From an uncultured Kordiimonas sp. (GTDB taxonomy: Bacteria; Pseudomonadota; Alphaproteobacteria; Sphingomonadales; Kordiimonadaceae), in assembly GCA_947503625.1 (NCBI GenBank), contig CANNEK010000001.1, positions 1 through 64,000 of the forward strand: a stretch of 64,000 nt of DNA. Direction: 5' to 3'. The notes under the pieces are model-generated. The model did not search any database and had not been told where the DNA came from. It was given only the letters and a program-made list of their open reading frames with translations. A program made the position numbers and the translations under genes. This document shows, piece after piece, positions 1 through 10,312 of the stretch (position 1 is the stretch's first letter; each line of letters begins with the position of its first letter).

Positions 1-75
1 GGCGATTAGCTCAGTTGGTAGAGCATCTCGTTTACACCGAGAGGGTCGGCAGTTCGAGCCTGTCATCGCCCACCA
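1..75 (+). tRNA. tRNA-Val (anticodon UAC), 5' base missing
   Basis: Cloverleaf with a 7-nt anticodon loop UUUACAC, giving anticodon UAC (valine), a T-arm GUUCGAG and an encoded 3' CCA at 73-75. The acceptor 3' strand (65-71) pairs with a 5' GGGCGAU strand, of which the first G lies just outside the window, so the gene is complete in the genome but clipped here by one base. It is identical to the copy at 127-202. Confidence 0.95.
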
Positions 76-126
76 TTCCCACGGTCCTTTTTGTCTGTAG
101 CTACTTCATGTAGCGTCTTGCAAATA

Positions 127-202
127 GGGCGATTAGCTCAGTTGGTAGAGCATCTCGTTTACACCGAGAGGGTCGGCAGTTCGAGCCTGTCATCGCCCAC
201 CA
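127..202 (+). tRNA. tRNA-Val (anticodon UAC)
   Basis: Complete 76-nt tRNA. Acceptor stem GGGCGAU (127-133) pairs with AUCGCCC (192-198), discriminator A199, encoded CCA 200-202, anticodon UAC in the loop UUUACAC. It is a tandem duplicate of the tRNA at the left edge, separated by 51 nt, so the two are probably processed from one transcript. Confidence 0.97.
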
Positions 203-330
203 TTGACAGACAATTTCAACTGACAGGTTGGTTTCAGTTTTACTCGTTAAACTGGTCTTGTTTAGATTTCGATATAACGTTATATTGTTTCGTTTCGGAA
301 TTGTTGATCGGGCTTGAAGGGGCTGGTGAT

Positions 331-1161
331 ATGAAAGAACTGTGCGGGTTTTTGGTAGTACTGCTTTGTGTTTCGGCCGAATCAGGTATTGCAGACGATA
401 CATCCACCGAATTTCTCCAAGGCTTGAACCATCCGCACTATTTCAAGCTCGAAGCCCCGCAGGCCGAGCGCAGCTACCATATATATGTACGATTGCCTGA
501 AGATTACGCAAACAAGGACAAAAGATACCCAGCAGTCTATTTGCTTGATGGCGGTCATACCTTTGGAATGCTCGCCAGCTATTACCGCTATCTGAACTTT
601 GCAGAAGAAGTCCCGGACATGATTGTGGTTGGTATTTCGTACGGAGCTGATGGTTTTCAGAACGGGAATTTCCGCGGTACAGACTATACGGCGCCAGCGC
701 AGAGCAGGGAGCATTATGGCGGGGCAACTTCCTTCCAGTTTTTTTTGAAAAACAACCTTATCCCCAGAATTGAGAAACAGTACCGGGCTGATTCGAAACG
801 CAGGATAATTTTTGGCCAGTCTCTGGGTGGGCAATTTGTGCTGTATACTGCACAAACCGATCCTTCCCTGTTTTGGGGACATATAGCCAGCAACCCAGCT
901 TTGCATCGTAACCTTGATGTTTTCCTGAACCAATTGTCTGAAACAGGCTTGCCCGCATCATATCTGTTTGTTGCGAACGGCAGCGATGATGATGAACGCT
1001 TTAGTATTCCGGGCAATGCATGGATCAATCACTGGAACAGCGTTGTAGAGAAGCCGTGGCATTTAAAAACAGTTGTATTACCGGGGCACGGTCACTTTTC
1101 GGCCGCACCGCAGTCCTTTCGACAGGGGTTGAGGTGGTTATTTTCCAGTAAACAAGATTGA
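331..1161 (+). CDS. Secreted alpha/beta hydrolase, esterase-D-like
   Basis: Predicted 276-residue exported serine hydrolase of the putative esterase family (PF00756 type, related to S-formylglutathione hydrolase and enterochelin esterase). The nucleophile elbow GQSLGG places the catalytic Ser at residue 164, and a late GHGH motif (252-255) offers the catalytic His. The N-terminus (about residues 1-21, ending SGIA) reads as a signal peptide. I chose ATG 331, preceded by a GAAGGGG Shine-Dalgarno, over a longer reading from 91 that would run through the second tRNA-Val. It stands alone between tRNA genes. The substrate cannot be read from sequence; acyl esters or siderophore esters are possible. 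Confidence 0.8.
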   Translation: MKELCGFLVVLLCVSAESGIADDTSTEFLQGLNHPHYFKLEAPQAERSYHIYVRLPEDYANKDKRYPAVYLLDGGHTFGMLASYYRYLNFAEEVPDMIVVGISYGADGFQNGNFRGTDYTAPAQSREHYGGATSFQFFLKNNLIPRIEKQYRADSKRRIIFGQSLGGQFVLYTAQTDPSLFWGHIASNPALHRNLDVFLNQLSETGLPASYLFVANGSDDDERFSIPGNAWINHWNSVVEKPWHLKTVVLPGHGHFSAAPQSFRQGLRWLFSSKQD

Positions 1162-1305
1162 ATTCATGTTCAGGTAGATGCTGGTGATCAGCATATAACC
1201 AGCAACGTATAAAAGTGGGTCGGTGCTCCGAAACCCGCGCGGCCAGCCTTGCCAACTTGTACAGCACTGGCACGCGAATTCGGACGGTTTTTCGTTAAGA
1301 GTCGC

Positions 1306-1464
1306 TTACTTTTTTACCAGCACCCATATCGCGTGGATTATTCCGGGGACGACTCCCAAAATCCATAAAAGAATGTTTAACCAGAAGTGCAATCCCAAAC
1401 CGACTTTCAGAAAAACAGCTAACGGTGGAATAAATATTGCGAGAATGATGCGAATTAAATCCAT
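1306..1464 (-). CDS. Pmp3/YqaE family small membrane protein (UPF0057)
   Basis: A 52-residue protein starting MDLIRIILAIFIPPLAVFL. It has two hydrophobic segments (about 4-20 and 27-48) separated by KVGLGLHFW, with the family's PP-L-A-V pair, an N-I-L-L-W stretch and a PGIIHAIWV end. These match the Pmp3/YqaE proteolipids of bacteria, yeast and plants, small two-helix plasma-membrane proteins linked to salt and envelope stress. An AGGAG Shine-Dalgarno lies 5 nt before the ATG (complement of 1470-1474). It is convergent with the upstream hydrolase and monocistronic. The exact role is unknown. Confidence 0.88.
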   Translation of the reverse strand: MDLIRIILAIFIPPLAVFLKVGLGLHFWLNILLWILGVVPGIIHAIWVLVKK

Positions 1465-1662
1465 AATGGCTCCTGTTGAACACCCCCAAGTCCGGAAGGA
1501 TAAAGGAATATTTTGCGACCTTCCAGCCTAAACAGCAAGCACGCCTAAGTCGCGGTTTTCTTCAGAATTTCGAAAGAACTCTCTATTGAGTGAAAAATTG
1601 TTAAAAAAGGTGATTGACACCACATTCATGAAAGCCTAAACACCCCCTCACGCAAGCGATGC

Positions 1663-1739
1663 GCGGGTGTAGCTCAGTTGGTTAGAGTGTCGGCCTGTCA
1701 CGCCGAAGGTCGCGGGTTCGAGCCCCGTCACTCGCGCCA
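1663..1739 (+). tRNA. tRNA-Asp (anticodon GUC)
   Basis: 77-nt cloverleaf. Acceptor GCGGGUG (1663-1669) pairs with CACUCGC (1729-1735), discriminator G1736, encoded CCA 1737-1739. The anticodon loop CUGUCAC gives GUC (aspartate), and G73 is the expected identity base for AspRS. A strong terminator follows 13 nt later. Confidence 0.97.
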
Positions 1740-1752
1740 CTTGCGTCAATAA

Positions 1753-1785
1753 AAGCGTCCCACTTAGTTGTGGGGCGCTTTTTTT
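1753..1785 (+). terminator. Intrinsic terminator after tRNA-Asp
   Basis: An 11-bp stem (1753-1763 with 1770-1780), a 6-nt loop and a run of seven T. Confidence 0.9.
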
Positions 1786-2047
1786 ATTGCGTGTCTTTGA
1801 TCGCTTTTTCCTATGTAGTCCAACCGCTGTTCACTTCATCTTAACTCTGGGTATTAATTATAAACCGTAGGCGATGTTTTTTTCGAGCTTGGGCTTGGTA
1901 AAAGCAGCGATCTGGCGGCTTTTCAACATGATCATCCGTCGCTATACTCGAGCATACACAAACTGTGACTAAATTCCTCTTTACCTTTCGGGGTTTGCTG
2001 GATAAAAGGGCGCAGTATTTAGGGCCAACTAATGCAAAGGGGCTCCC
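1786..2047 (+). other. Intergenic region upstream of the nuo operon
   Basis: About 260 bp without a convincing ORF, between the tRNA-Asp terminator and nuoA. It must carry the nuo promoter. The best -10-like hexamer is TATACT at 1943-1948, but no good -35 lies 16-18 bp before it, so I do not assign a promoter. AAGGGG at 2036-2041 is the nuoA ribosome binding site. Confidence 0.5.
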
Positions 2048-2413
2048 ATGGAGTCGTTACTCGTTCAGTACCTGCCAATCCTCATCTTCCTGGGGATAGC
2101 AACGGCGTTCGCAATCATCTTTGTTGGAGCCGCCATGTTGGTGGCAAATCAGCATCCCGATGATGAAAAACTTTCAGCCTATGAATGTGGCTTCGAAGCG
2201 TTTGAAGAATCACGGAATCAGTTTGACGTGCGCTTCTACCTGGTCGCCATCCTGTTCATTATTTTTGATCTCGAAGTGGCCTTTTTGTTCCCATGGGCGA
2301 TCTCGCTTGGTGACATCGGCGTATACGGTTTCTGGTCCATGATGATTTTCCTGGGCGTTCTGACCGTCGGCTTTGTTTACGAGTGGAATAAAGGAGCACT
2401 GGAATGGGAGTAG
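2048..2413 (+). CDS. nuoA: NADH-quinone oxidoreductase subunit A
   Basis: Membrane-arm subunit of respiratory complex I, located beside the quinone site. It has 121 residues and three predicted membrane helices (about 10-33, 65-85, 93-113), the usual size. The YECGFE motif (45-50) on the first loop and the [12 protein letters not shown] stretch on helix 2 are family hallmarks. It is first of 14 nuo genes, and its end overlaps nuoB by 10 bp, implying translational coupling. Shine-Dalgarno AAGGGG lies 6 nt before the ATG. Confidence 0.98.
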   Translation: MESLLVQYLPILIFLGIATAFAIIFVGAAMLVANQHPDDEKLSAYECGFEAFEESRNQFDVRFYLVAILFIIFDLEVAFLFPWAISLGDIGVYGFWSMMIFLGVLTVGFVYEWNKGALEWE

Positions 2414-2955
2414 TAAGTCCAAACAGCCCGGCAGTTCGCGAGGACGGCAGTAATCCTGCAGAAAACGAGTTCTTTCAGGGCCTTAATGAAGAACTGACGG
2501 ACAAGGGCTTTGTTGTCACTTCAATGGAAGACCTTGTTAACTGGGCGCGTACGGGGTCGCTTTGGTGGATGACATTCGGCCTTGCGTGCTGCGCGGTAGA
2601 AATGATGCACACAAGCATGCCCAGATACGATGTCGAGCGCTTTGGCTTCGCGCCGCGCGGTTCACCCCGACAAAGTGACGTCATGATCGTTGCAGGGACC
2701 TTGACCAATAAAATGGCCCCGGCCATGCGCAAGGTTTACGACCAGATGTCGGAGCCACGTTACGTAATATCAATGGGAAGTTGCGCCAACGGTGGCGGCT
2801 ACTACCACTATTCATATTCCGTAGTGCGTGGATGTGATCGGATCGTCCCGGTTGATATTTATGTGCCGGGTTGCCCTCCAACCGCAGAGGCGCTTCTCTA
2901 CGGCATCCTTCAGCTGCAACGTAAAATTCGTCGCACTGGTACTTTTGACAGATAA
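2404..2955 (+). CDS. nuoB: NADH-quinone oxidoreductase subunit B
   Basis: Connecting-arm subunit holding the terminal [4Fe-4S] cluster N2, which passes electrons to quinone. It has 183 residues. The vicinal pair C62-C63 in [11 protein letters not shown]127 (GSCANGGG) and C157 (VPGCPP) are the expected N2 ligands, all present. The N-terminal 25 residues are a variable extension. Start ATG 2404 overlaps the end of nuoA. Confidence 0.98.
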   Translation: MGVVSPNSPAVREDGSNPAENEFFQGLNEELTDKGFVVTSMEDLVNWARTGSLWWMTFGLACCAVEMMHTSMPRYDVERFGFAPRGSPRQSDVMIVAGTLTNKMAPAMRKVYDQMSEPRYVISMGSCANGGGYYHYSYSVVRGCDRIVPVDIYVPGCPPTAEALLYGILQLQRKIRRTGTFDR

Positions 2956-2997
2956 GCAGTTAAAACACATCCGGCAGGAACGCTTCAGGAAAGTTCA

Positions 2998-3609
2998 ATG
3001 CAAGATATTGCAGACCATATCAGTCAGGCTCTCGAGAACGATGTTGTTTCAGCATCCGTGGCACATGGAGAACTGACAATTGTCGCTCGTGCAGACCATA
3101 TTCAGAAGGTTCTCAACTTTTTACGGGATGATCAGGCCTGTCTCTTTCGCCAACTGATTGACGTATGTGGTGTGGACTATCCCGAAAGGGCGCGCCGATT
3201 TGATGTTGTCTATCATCTGTTGTCAATTGAGTTGAACCAGCGTGTTCGGGTGAAAGTGGAGACTGACGAAGATACTCCTGTCCCCAGTGCTGTTGACGTG
3301 TTCCCGACCGCCGGTTGGTTCGAGCGGGAAGCATGGGATATGTACGGTATCTTTTTCGCAGGCCATCCGGACCTTAGGCGAATGCTTACGGACTATGGCT
3401 TCAAGGGTCACCCGCTTCGCAAGGACTTCCCTTTGACAGGTTTTGTTGAATGCCGGTATTCCGAAGAAGAAAAACGAGTGGTTTATGAACCTGTGGAACT
3501 GAAGCAGGAATTCCGTGATTTCGACTTCATGAGTCCTTGGGAAAGTGCTGAATACATATTGCCGGGTGACGAAAAGTCAGAGGACGATTCAAAAGGTGAG
3601 AGCAAATAA
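2998..3609 (+). CDS. nuoC: NADH-quinone oxidoreductase subunit C
   Basis: Peripheral-arm 30-kDa subunit of complex I, 203 residues, a separate protein and not the NuoCD fusion of enterobacteria. The family signature is seen near residues 133-152 ([15 protein letters not shown]), followed by a typical [10 protein letters not shown] end. The last 20 residues are an acidic, Ser-rich tail. The stop TAA and the nuoD start share one base (3609). A GGAAAG ribosome site precedes ATG 2998. Confidence 0.97.
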   Translation: MQDIADHISQALENDVVSASVAHGELTIVARADHIQKVLNFLRDDQACLFRQLIDVCGVDYPERARRFDVVYHLLSIELNQRVRVKVETDEDTPVPSAVDVFPTAGWFEREAWDMYGIFFAGHPDLRRMLTDYGFKGHPLRKDFPLTGFVECRYSEEEKRVVYEPVELKQEFRDFDFMSPWESAEYILPGDEKSEDDSKGESK

Positions 3610-4787
3610 TGTCAGAAGTGGATATTAAAAACTATTGCTTGAACTTTGGCCCGCAACACCCTGCAGCTCATGGTGTTCTTCGTATGGTGATGGAGCTTGA
3701 TGGTGAAGTCATCGAGCGTGTGGACCCGCATATCGGTCTGTTGCACCGCGGTACGGAAAAACTGATAGAGCACAAGCAGTATCTCCAGGCGATGCCTTAT
3801 TTTGACAGACTGGACTATGTGGCTCCAATGAACCAGGAGCACGCGTTCGTTTTGGCGATTGAAAAGCTTCTGGATGCCGAAGTGCCGGAACGCGGCCAGT
3901 ATATCCGAGTATTGTACAGTGAAATCGGCCGCATTCTCAATCACTTGCTGAACTTGACAACACACGCTTTGGACGTTGGTGCTCTGACACCTATTCTTTG
4001 GGGCTTTGAAGAACGCGAAATCCTTATGGAGTTCTACGAGGCTGTGTGCGGTGCGCGTTTGCACGCGGCTTATTTCCGCCCTGGCGGTGTGCATCAGGAC
4101 CTGCCGAAAGGTTTGGCCGAACGCATTATGGCCTGGACCGAAACATTCCCTCAAACGCTCGAAGACATGGAAGCCCTGTTGATCGACAACCGCATCTTCA
4201 AACAGCGGAATGTGGACATCGGGCGGATAACAGTTGAAGACGCGCTGTCGTGGGGTTTTTCAGGCCCCATGCTCAGAAGTGTTGGTATTCCATGGGATTT
4301 GCGCAAATCGCAGCCTTATGAAGTATACGACCGGATGGACTTCCAGGTGGCCGTAGGAACGTCTGGTGACTGTTACGACAGATTTATGCTGCGGATCGCG
4401 GAAATTCGCGAAAGCCTCAAAATAATGCGTCAGTGCCTGAACGATATGCCGGAAGGTCCTGTTATGTCTCTTGACAACAAGATCGCGCCACCCAAACGGT
4501 CTGAAATGAAACGCTCAATGGAAGCCCTTATTCACCACTTCAAGCTTTACACCGAAGGGTTCAAAGTACCCGAGGGCGAAGTTTATGCCGCGGTTGAGGC
4601 ACCGAAAGGTGAATTTGGTGTGTATCTCGTATCAGATGGCTCTAACAGGCCATACCGCTGTAAGATCAGAGCGCCAGGATTTGCGCACCTGCAGGCAATG
4701 GAATTTATGTGCAAAGGGCACATGCTGGCAGATGCACCTGCCGTTTTGGGTGCAATGGACATCGTATTTGGTGAGGTGGACAGATGA
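3609..4787 (+). CDS. nuoD: NADH-quinone oxidoreductase subunit D
   Basis: The 49-kDa subunit, which forms the quinone-binding cavity with NuoB and descends from the large subunit of NiFe hydrogenases. It has 392 residues, full length. The [12 protein letters not shown] motif near the N-terminus and [11 protein letters not shown] (about 41-51) are conserved quinone-site segments. The cysteine ligands of hydrogenases are absent, as expected. It overlaps nuoC by 1 bp and nuoE by 4 bp. Confidence 0.98.
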   Translation: MSEVDIKNYCLNFGPQHPAAHGVLRMVMELDGEVIERVDPHIGLLHRGTEKLIEHKQYLQAMPYFDRLDYVAPMNQEHAFVLAIEKLLDAEVPERGQYIRVLYSEIGRILNHLLNLTTHALDVGALTPILWGFEEREILMEFYEAVCGARLHAAYFRPGGVHQDLPKGLAERIMAWTETFPQTLEDMEALLIDNRIFKQRNVDIGRITVEDALSWGFSGPMLRSVGIPWDLRKSQPYEVYDRMDFQVAVGTSGDCYDRFMLRIAEIRESLKIMRQCLNDMPEGPVMSLDNKIAPPKRSEMKRSMEALIHHFKLYTEGFKVPEGEVYAAVEAPKGEFGVYLVSDGSNRPYRCKIRAPGFAHLQAMEFMCKGHMLADAPAVLGAMDIVFGEVDR

Positions 4788-5383
4788 CGGACACACCGGC
4801 ATTTGCCTGGACTGCAGAAAATGAAGCTGCAGCACAGAAACATATTGCAAAGTACCCTGAAGGCCGCCAGCAAAGCGCTGTTATGCCTTTGCTTGATATC
4901 GCACAGCGCCAGAATGGTGGCCATCTAACGATCGAGATAATGGAATATATTGCCGATTATCTCGATATGGCACCGATAAAGGTGCAGGAAGTCGCAACTT
5001 TTTACACCATGTACAACCACAAGCCGATGGGAAAGCATCACGTACAGGTTTGCGGGACGACACCTTGCTGGCTTCGAGGCTCCGACGACATTATCAGGGC
5101 TTGCAAATCCAAACTTGGTATCGGCATGGGGGAAACCACCGCTGACGGCAAGTTTACCTTGTCTGAAGTCGAATGTGCCGGCGCCTGTGTGAATGCGCCT
5201 GTCGTTGCCATAGACGACGACTATTATGAAGACCTGACCGCAGAGAGTATCACTCAAATTCTGGACGACCTTTCGAACGGAAAAGACGTGAAACCGGGCC
5301 CTCAGGTAAAAAGACAAACCAGCGCGCCCGTCGGTGGGGCAACAACGCTCAAAGATTTCATTTCTGACGGGGAGGGTGCCTGA
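4784..5383 (+). CDS. nuoE: NADH-quinone oxidoreductase subunit E
   Basis: The 24-kDa thioredoxin-fold subunit of the NADH-dehydrogenase module, carrying [2Fe-2S] cluster N1a. It has 199 residues. The ligands C90, C95 (VCGTTPC) and C131, C135 (ECAGAC) are all present. The C-terminal 50 residues form a Lys/Gly/Pro-containing tail typical of alphaproteobacterial and mitochondrial homologues. Start overlaps nuoD (ATGA); the stop shares one base with the nuoF start. Confidence 0.97.
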   Translation: MTDTPAFAWTAENEAAAQKHIAKYPEGRQQSAVMPLLDIAQRQNGGHLTIEIMEYIADYLDMAPIKVQEVATFYTMYNHKPMGKHHVQVCGTTPCWLRGSDDIIRACKSKLGIGMGETTADGKFTLSEVECAGACVNAPVVAIDDDYYEDLTAESITQILDDLSNGKDVKPGPQVKRQTSAPVGGATTLKDFISDGEGA

Positions 5384-6663
5384 TGTTAGCCGACAAGGAT
5401 CGCATCTTTACCAACCTGTATGGCCATCAAAGCCCGGGTATCGACGCTGCCATGAAGCGCGGTGACTGGGATGGAACCAAAGAACTGATAGAAAAAGGGC
5501 GGGACTGGATCATTTCAGAAATGAAAGAGTCTGGCCTTCGGGGTCGTGGCGGCGCGGGTTTCCCAACCGGCCTCAAATGGTCATTTATGCCGAAAGAATC
5601 GGACGGCAGGCCTTCGTATCTGGTCGTAAATGCCGATGAAGGTGAGCCGGGAACCTGTAAAGACAGGGATCTTATGCGCCATGACCCGCACAAGCTGATC
5701 GAAGGATGCCTGGTGGCGGGCTTTGCGATGAATGCAGTCGCAGCTTACATCTATATTCGGGGCGAATTCTACCGAGAGGCCGAAGCTCTTGAAAGTGCGG
5801 TTGAAGAAGCGCGCGCCAAAGGGTTTCTGGGTGAGAATGCTTGTGGCACAGGCTATAGCTTCGATGTGCATGTCCATAAAGGCGCAGGCGCTTACATTTG
5901 CGGCGAGGAAACAGCTCTGATTGAAAGCCTTGAAGGCAAAAAGGGACAACCTCGACTTAAGCCACCATTTCCGGCAAATGTCGGTGTGTGGGGTTGTCCA
6001 ACAACGGTGAACAATGTTGAATCAATCGCAGTAGCACCAACAATTCTTCGACGCGGTGCTGCCTGGTTCTCGGGACTTGGTCGGCCGAACAACACAGGGA
6101 CCAAGGTATTTTGTATCTCCGGGCACGTAAACAACCCGTGTAACGTTGAAGAAGAGATGGGCATCCCGCTTAAAGAGCTTATCGAGAAGCATGCAGGCGG
6201 CGTCAGGGGAGGCTGGGATAATCTGCTGGCTGTGATCCCGGGCGGTTCTTCGGTTCCCGTGCTGCCGAAAAGTATTTGTGACGATGTCCTGATGGACTTT
6301 GACAGCTTGCGTGATGTCCAGTCTGGTCTTGGAACTGCGGCTGTCATCGTGATGGATAAGTCTACTGATATCGTTAAGGCAATCGCGCGCCTTTCCGAGT
6401 TTTATAAACACGAGAGCTGCGGCCAGTGTACGCCGTGTCGAGAAGGAACCGGCTGGATGTGGCGCGTGATGGAGCGCCTGGTGACAGGTGAAGCCGACAA
6501 GTCTGAAATTGATATGCTGCTTGAAGTGACCAAACAGGTCGAAGGTCATACGATTTGTGCGCTTGGTGATGCCGCTGCGTGGCCTATCCAGGGTCTGATG
6601 CGCCATTTCCGGCATGAGGTTGAGGCACGCATCGACGCCTATCATGCAAAGGCAGCAGAATGA
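5383..6663 (+). CDS. nuoF: NADH-quinone oxidoreductase subunit F
   Basis: The 51-kDa subunit, the NADH entry point, binding FMN and [4Fe-4S] cluster N3. It has 426 residues. The Gly-rich FMN/NADH segment [13 protein letters not shown] lies near 49-61. The N3 ligands C346, C349, C352 (SCGQCTPC) and C392 (TICALGD) are present. Translation is coupled to nuoE through a TGATG overlap. A 49-bp gap follows before nuoG. Confidence 0.98.
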   Translation: MLADKDRIFTNLYGHQSPGIDAAMKRGDWDGTKELIEKGRDWIISEMKESGLRGRGGAGFPTGLKWSFMPKESDGRPSYLVVNADEGEPGTCKDRDLMRHDPHKLIEGCLVAGFAMNAVAAYIYIRGEFYREAEALESAVEEARAKGFLGENACGTGYSFDVHVHKGAGAYICGEETALIESLEGKKGQPRLKPPFPANVGVWGCPTTVNNVESIAVAPTILRRGAAWFSGLGRPNNTGTKVFCISGHVNNPCNVEEEMGIPLKELIEKHAGGVRGGWDNLLAVIPGGSSVPVLPKSICDDVLMDFDSLRDVQSGLGTAAVIVMDKSTDIVKAIARLSEFYKHESCGQCTPCREGTGWMWRVMERLVTGEADKSEIDMLLEVTKQVEGHTICALGDAAAWPIQGLMRHFRHEVEARIDAYHAKAAE

Positions 6664-6712
6664 TGGATGAGCGCGGAACGATTGCGTCTTTGAGTATGGT
6701 CAGGAGAGATCA

Positions 6713-8764
6713 ATGCCCACGCTAACGATTGATGGCACTGAAGTTACCGTCGAGCCGGGAACAACCGTTCTGCAGGCCTGTGAGGAAGTAGGCGTTGAAG
6801 TGCCGCGCTTCTGCTATCACGAGCGTCTGTCGATTGCAGGCAATTGCCGCATGTGTTTGGTTGATATGGAAAAATCACCCAAGCCAATCGCAAGTTGCGC
6901 GATGCCTGCCGGTGACGGAATGGTTATTCACACCAACACCGAACGGGTTAAAAAGGCTCGTGAAGGGGTGATGGAATTTTTGCTGATCAACCACCCGCTG
7001 GATTGTCCGATTTGCGATCAGGGTGGCGAGTGCGATTTGCAGGACCAGGCCATGGCGTTCGGCCGCGGACACAATCGATTTGACGAGAACAAGCGGGCGG
7101 TTGAAGACAAAGAGATGGGCCCGTTGATCTCTACCACGATGACGCGTTGCATCCATTGCATGCGTTGCGTCCGGTTTTCTGAAGAAGTTGCGGGCGTTCC
7201 CGATATGGGCGCGCTTTATCGCGGCGAGAACATGCAGATCACAACGTATCTGGAGAAAACGCTGGATAGTGAGATGTCTGGCAACGTGGTTGATCTTTGC
7301 CCTGTTGGTGCCCTTACAAGTAAACCATACGCCTTCACGGCACGCAGCTGGGAGCTGAAGCATACTGAAACGATTGATGTGATGGATGCTCTTGGATCAA
7401 ATATTCGCGTTGATACCCGCGGCGCTGCGGTGATGCGCATATTGCCGCGTCTGCATGAAGAAATTAACGAAGAGTGGATATCCGACAAGACGCGTTATGT
7501 TTTTGACGGACTGAAGTCACGGCGGCTTGATACGCCTTACGTTCGCAAGAGTAAAAAACTCAAGGATGCTTCCTGGGGAGAAGCTTTCAAGGCGATCAAA
7601 ACCAGGCTTAAAGGCGTCAAGGGCACCGAGATTGCCGCAATTGTCGGCGATCAGGCAGACATGGAATCCATGACTGCTCTGAAAGACTTGCTGGGTACTC
7701 TTGGTTCCAAGCGTATCGAGTGTCGGCAGGACGGTTCAGCTGTCGAGGCCGGTGTTCGAAGCGGCTATATCATGAACAATGGCATCATGGGCGTGGAAGA
7801 TGCAGACTATCTTCTGATGGTTGGCGTGAACCCGCGCCTTGAAGCGCCAAGCCTGAATGTCCGCATTCGTAAAGCTGTTCGCCACTCTGGCTTGAAAGTT
7901 GGAAATATCGGCAACGCCGAGGACCTGACATATAAAGTTGCAGAGTTTGGTGATGACGCAAGCCTGCTGAACGCTGTTCTTGATGGTAGTCATGAGGCGG
8001 CCGACGGCTTGAAGAAGGCTGAACGTCCGATGATCCTTGTTGGTCAGAGTGCTCTTGGCAGTGATGACGGATCAGCTGTTCTGAAGGCGACACGTGATAT
8101 TGCGGACAAATATTGCATGCGGGACGGTTGGAACGGCTTTAACATGCTCCATAATGCGGCGGCACGTGTTGGCGGACTTGATCTTGGTTTAACAACCGAT
8201 GCAGGCGTGGACGGTATTCTGGATGATGCTGAAGCCGGTAAGCTTAAGATTGTTTTCCTTCTTGGAGCTGACGAGGTCGATACTACGGCATTGAAAGACA
8301 CAACCGTGATCTATATCGGTACGCACGGCGACGAAGGCGTGAAAAACGCTGACGTTATTTTACCTGCCTCTGCCTACACCGAAAAATCTGGAACGTATGC
8401 CAATACCGAGGGTCGCTTCCAGCGAACCAGTAAAGCGGCATTTGCTCCGGGCGAAGCACGTGAAGACTGGACAATTTTCCGGGCCCTTTCAGATGTACTG
8501 GGTGACACTTTACCATATGACAATCTGGGTCAGCTTCGCGCCCGAATCGCCAAAGATGTCGCCAATTTTGATGACATTGATGTGTTGCATCCGGCAGAGT
8601 GGGGCGAATTTGGCGTCAAGGGCAAGATATCATCCGGCGGCATTGCTCCGGCAATAGACAATTTCTATCACACCAATCCAATTGCGCGTGCCAGCCAGAT
8701 CATGTCTGACTGTATTGACGCTCGCGGCGGCCTGGTAGAGGAGGCAACAGGAACCCATGGTTGA
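6713..8764 (+). CDS. nuoG: NADH-quinone oxidoreductase subunit G
   Basis: The 75-kDa iron-sulfur subunit, 683 residues. An N-terminal ferredoxin-like domain binds [2Fe-2S] N1b through C34, C45, C48 and C62. A following His/Cys segment ([16 protein letters not shown], about 99-114) and RCIHCMRC bind [4Fe-4S] clusters N5 and N4. The remainder is a molybdopterin-oxidoreductase-like domain without cofactor function. This is the shorter alphaproteobacterial and mitochondrial type. Preceded by AGGAGAG; its end overlaps nuoH by 8 bp. Confidence 0.98.
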   Translation: MPTLTIDGTEVTVEPGTTVLQACEEVGVEVPRFCYHERLSIAGNCRMCLVDMEKSPKPIASCAMPAGDGMVIHTNTERVKKAREGVMEFLLINHPLDCPICDQGGECDLQDQAMAFGRGHNRFDENKRAVEDKEMGPLISTTMTRCIHCMRCVRFSEEVAGVPDMGALYRGENMQITTYLEKTLDSEMSGNVVDLCPVGALTSKPYAFTARSWELKHTETIDVMDALGSNIRVDTRGAAVMRILPRLHEEINEEWISDKTRYVFDGLKSRRLDTPYVRKSKKLKDASWGEAFKAIKTRLKGVKGTEIAAIVGDQADMESMTALKDLLGTLGSKRIECRQDGSAVEAGVRSGYIMNNGIMGVEDADYLLMVGVNPRLEAPSLNVRIRKAVRHSGLKVGNIGNAEDLTYKVAEFGDDASLLNAVLDGSHEAADGLKKAERPMILVGQSALGSDDGSAVLKATRDIADKYCMRDGWNGFNMLHNAAARVGGLDLGLTTDAGVDGILDDAEAGKLKIVFLLGADEVDTTALKDTTVIYIGTHGDEGVKNADVILPASAYTEKSGTYANTEGRFQRTSKAAFAPGEAREDWTIFRALSDVLGDTLPYDNLGQLRARIAKDVANFDDIDVLHPAEWGEFGVKGKISSGGIAPAIDNFYHTNPIARASQIMSDCIDARGGLVEEATGTHG

Positions 8765-9794
8765 AGCTCTTTTTAACCTGTTTGGCGGTGAGGGTGAATT
8801 CCTCTATTTCGTGGCTATGGTTGCTGCGGTTTTGGCCGTAGTACTGCCATTGTTGCTCGCTGTGGCTTTCTCGGTTTATTTTGACCGCAAAATATGGGCC
8901 GCCGTTCAGATGCGTCGCGGTCCCAACGTGGTTGGCCCTTTTGGCTTACTGCAATCATTTGCGGATGGACTTAAACTGTTTCTTAAAGAAACAATCATAC
9001 CCGCTGGTGCTAACAAGATAATTTTCCTTATGGCCCCGATGATCACGTTTGTATTGGCACTGATTTCCTGGGCGGTTATTCCATTTGATGCTGACATGGC
9101 GATTGCCGATCTTAACGTCGGTATTCTTTACATTCTGGCGATCTCGTCACTTGGCGTATATGGCATTATCATGTCAGGTTGGGCGTCAAACAGCCGGTAT
9201 GCCTTTTTGGGTGCGCTGCGCTCAGCGGCGCAGATGGTATCTTACGAGGTCTCAATCGGATTTGTGCTCGTTTGTGTCCTGATTGCCGTGGGTTCATTAA
9301 ATCTGAATGATATTGTTGAAGCCCAGGCGGGTAGCGTGCTGAATTGGCACATTTGGCCATTTTTACCGATCTATGTGATTTTCTTTATCTCTGCACTGGC
9401 AGAAACGAACCGCCCGCCATTTGATTTACCGGAAGCTGAAGCTGAATTGGTTGCCGGTTATCAGGTTGAGTACAGCTCAATGGCATTTGCACTGTTCTTC
9501 CTTGGCGAATACGCAAATATTCTCCTTATGTCCGCAGTGATGGCGATTTTGTTCCTGGGGGGATGGCATGCTCCATTACCGGTTCTGGAGTTTATCCCGG
9601 GCTGGATCTGGTTTCTTGGCAAGATAGGGTTTGGTTTTTTCCTGTTTGCCATGGTGAAAGCTTTCGTGCCTCGCTATCGCTACGATCAACTAATGCGTCT
9701 TGGTTGGAAGGTGTTCCTTCCTTTATCTCTATTCTTTGTTGTCTTCTACGCTGCCATCTTTGTGTATGGCGGCTTGTTGCCAACCAACGGTTAA
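8757..9794 (+). CDS. nuoH: NADH-quinone oxidoreductase subunit H
   Basis: Membrane subunit that links the quinone chamber to the proton-pumping arm. It has 345 residues with about eight predicted helices. Conserved acidic loops are visible: [20 protein letters not shown] facing the quinone tunnel and the early [14 protein letters not shown] segment. It overlaps nuoG and is followed 15 bp later by nuoI. Confidence 0.98.
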   Translation: MVEALFNLFGGEGEFLYFVAMVAAVLAVVLPLLLAVAFSVYFDRKIWAAVQMRRGPNVVGPFGLLQSFADGLKLFLKETIIPAGANKIIFLMAPMITFVLALISWAVIPFDADMAIADLNVGILYILAISSLGVYGIIMSGWASNSRYAFLGALRSAAQMVSYEVSIGFVLVCVLIAVGSLNLNDIVEAQAGSVLNWHIWPFLPIYVIFFISALAETNRPPFDLPEAEAELVAGYQVEYSSMAFALFFLGEYANILLMSAVMAILFLGGWHAPLPVLEFIPGWIWFLGKIGFGFFLFAMVKAFVPRYRYDQLMRLGWKVFLPLSLFFVVFYAAIFVYGGLLPTNG

Positions 9795-9809
9795 CGAAAG
9801 GCTAAACTC

Positions 9810-10298
9810 ATGACTGCAGTTATGCGAGCTTTCAATAGCCTGCTTCTTAGAGAATTCGTCGCCGCGTTTTGGCTATCGATGAAATATTTCTTCCGCCCAA
9901 AGGTGACGGTAAACTACCCTTACGAAAAGGGACCGTTAAGCCCGCGTTTCCGTGGAGAACACGCTCTTCGCCGGTATCCGAACGGCGAAGAACGTTGCAT
10001 TGCCTGTAAGTTGTGTGAAGCAATTTGCCCGGCACAAGCGATTACGATTGAAGCGGAGCCTCGCGAAGACGGTTCCCGCCGCACGACACGCTACGACATC
10101 GACATGGTTAAATGCATTTACTGTGGCTTTTGCCAGGAGGCTTGTCCGGTTGATGCTATTGTTGAAGGGCCGAACTTCGAGTTTGCCACCGAGACGCGTG
10201 AAGAACTTCTCTACAATAAAGACAAACTTCTCGAAAATGGTGAGCGGTGGGAGCGAGAGATTGCTGCCAACCTTGCCGCAGACGCACCGTATCGTTAA
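9810..10298 (+). CDS. nuoI: NADH-quinone oxidoreductase subunit I
   Basis: Connecting subunit with two [4Fe-4S] clusters (N6a and N6b) in a ferredoxin fold. It has 162 residues. The two CxxCxxCxxxC motifs are complete: C63, C66, C69, C73 and C102, C105, C108, C112. An amphipathic N-terminal helix (about 5-30) anchors it to the membrane side. ACGAAAGG precedes the ATG. Confidence 0.98.
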   Translation: MTAVMRAFNSLLLREFVAAFWLSMKYFFRPKVTVNYPYEKGPLSPRFRGEHALRRYPNGEERCIACKLCEAICPAQAITIEAEPREDGSRRTTRYDIDMVKCIYCGFCQEACPVDAIVEGPNFEFATETREELLYNKDKLLENGERWEREIAANLAADAPYR

Positions 10299-10312
10299 GG
10301 AATCGGCTTAAA

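Noticed and set aside
101-403. 100-residue minus-strand frame
   Set aside because: It is antisense to the tRNA-Val gene and the hydrolase start; no protein-like features.
1223-1531. 102-residue plus-strand frame
   Set aside because: Basic, Cys/Pro/His-scattered sequence without a ribosome site, antisense to the well-supported Pmp3/YqaE gene.
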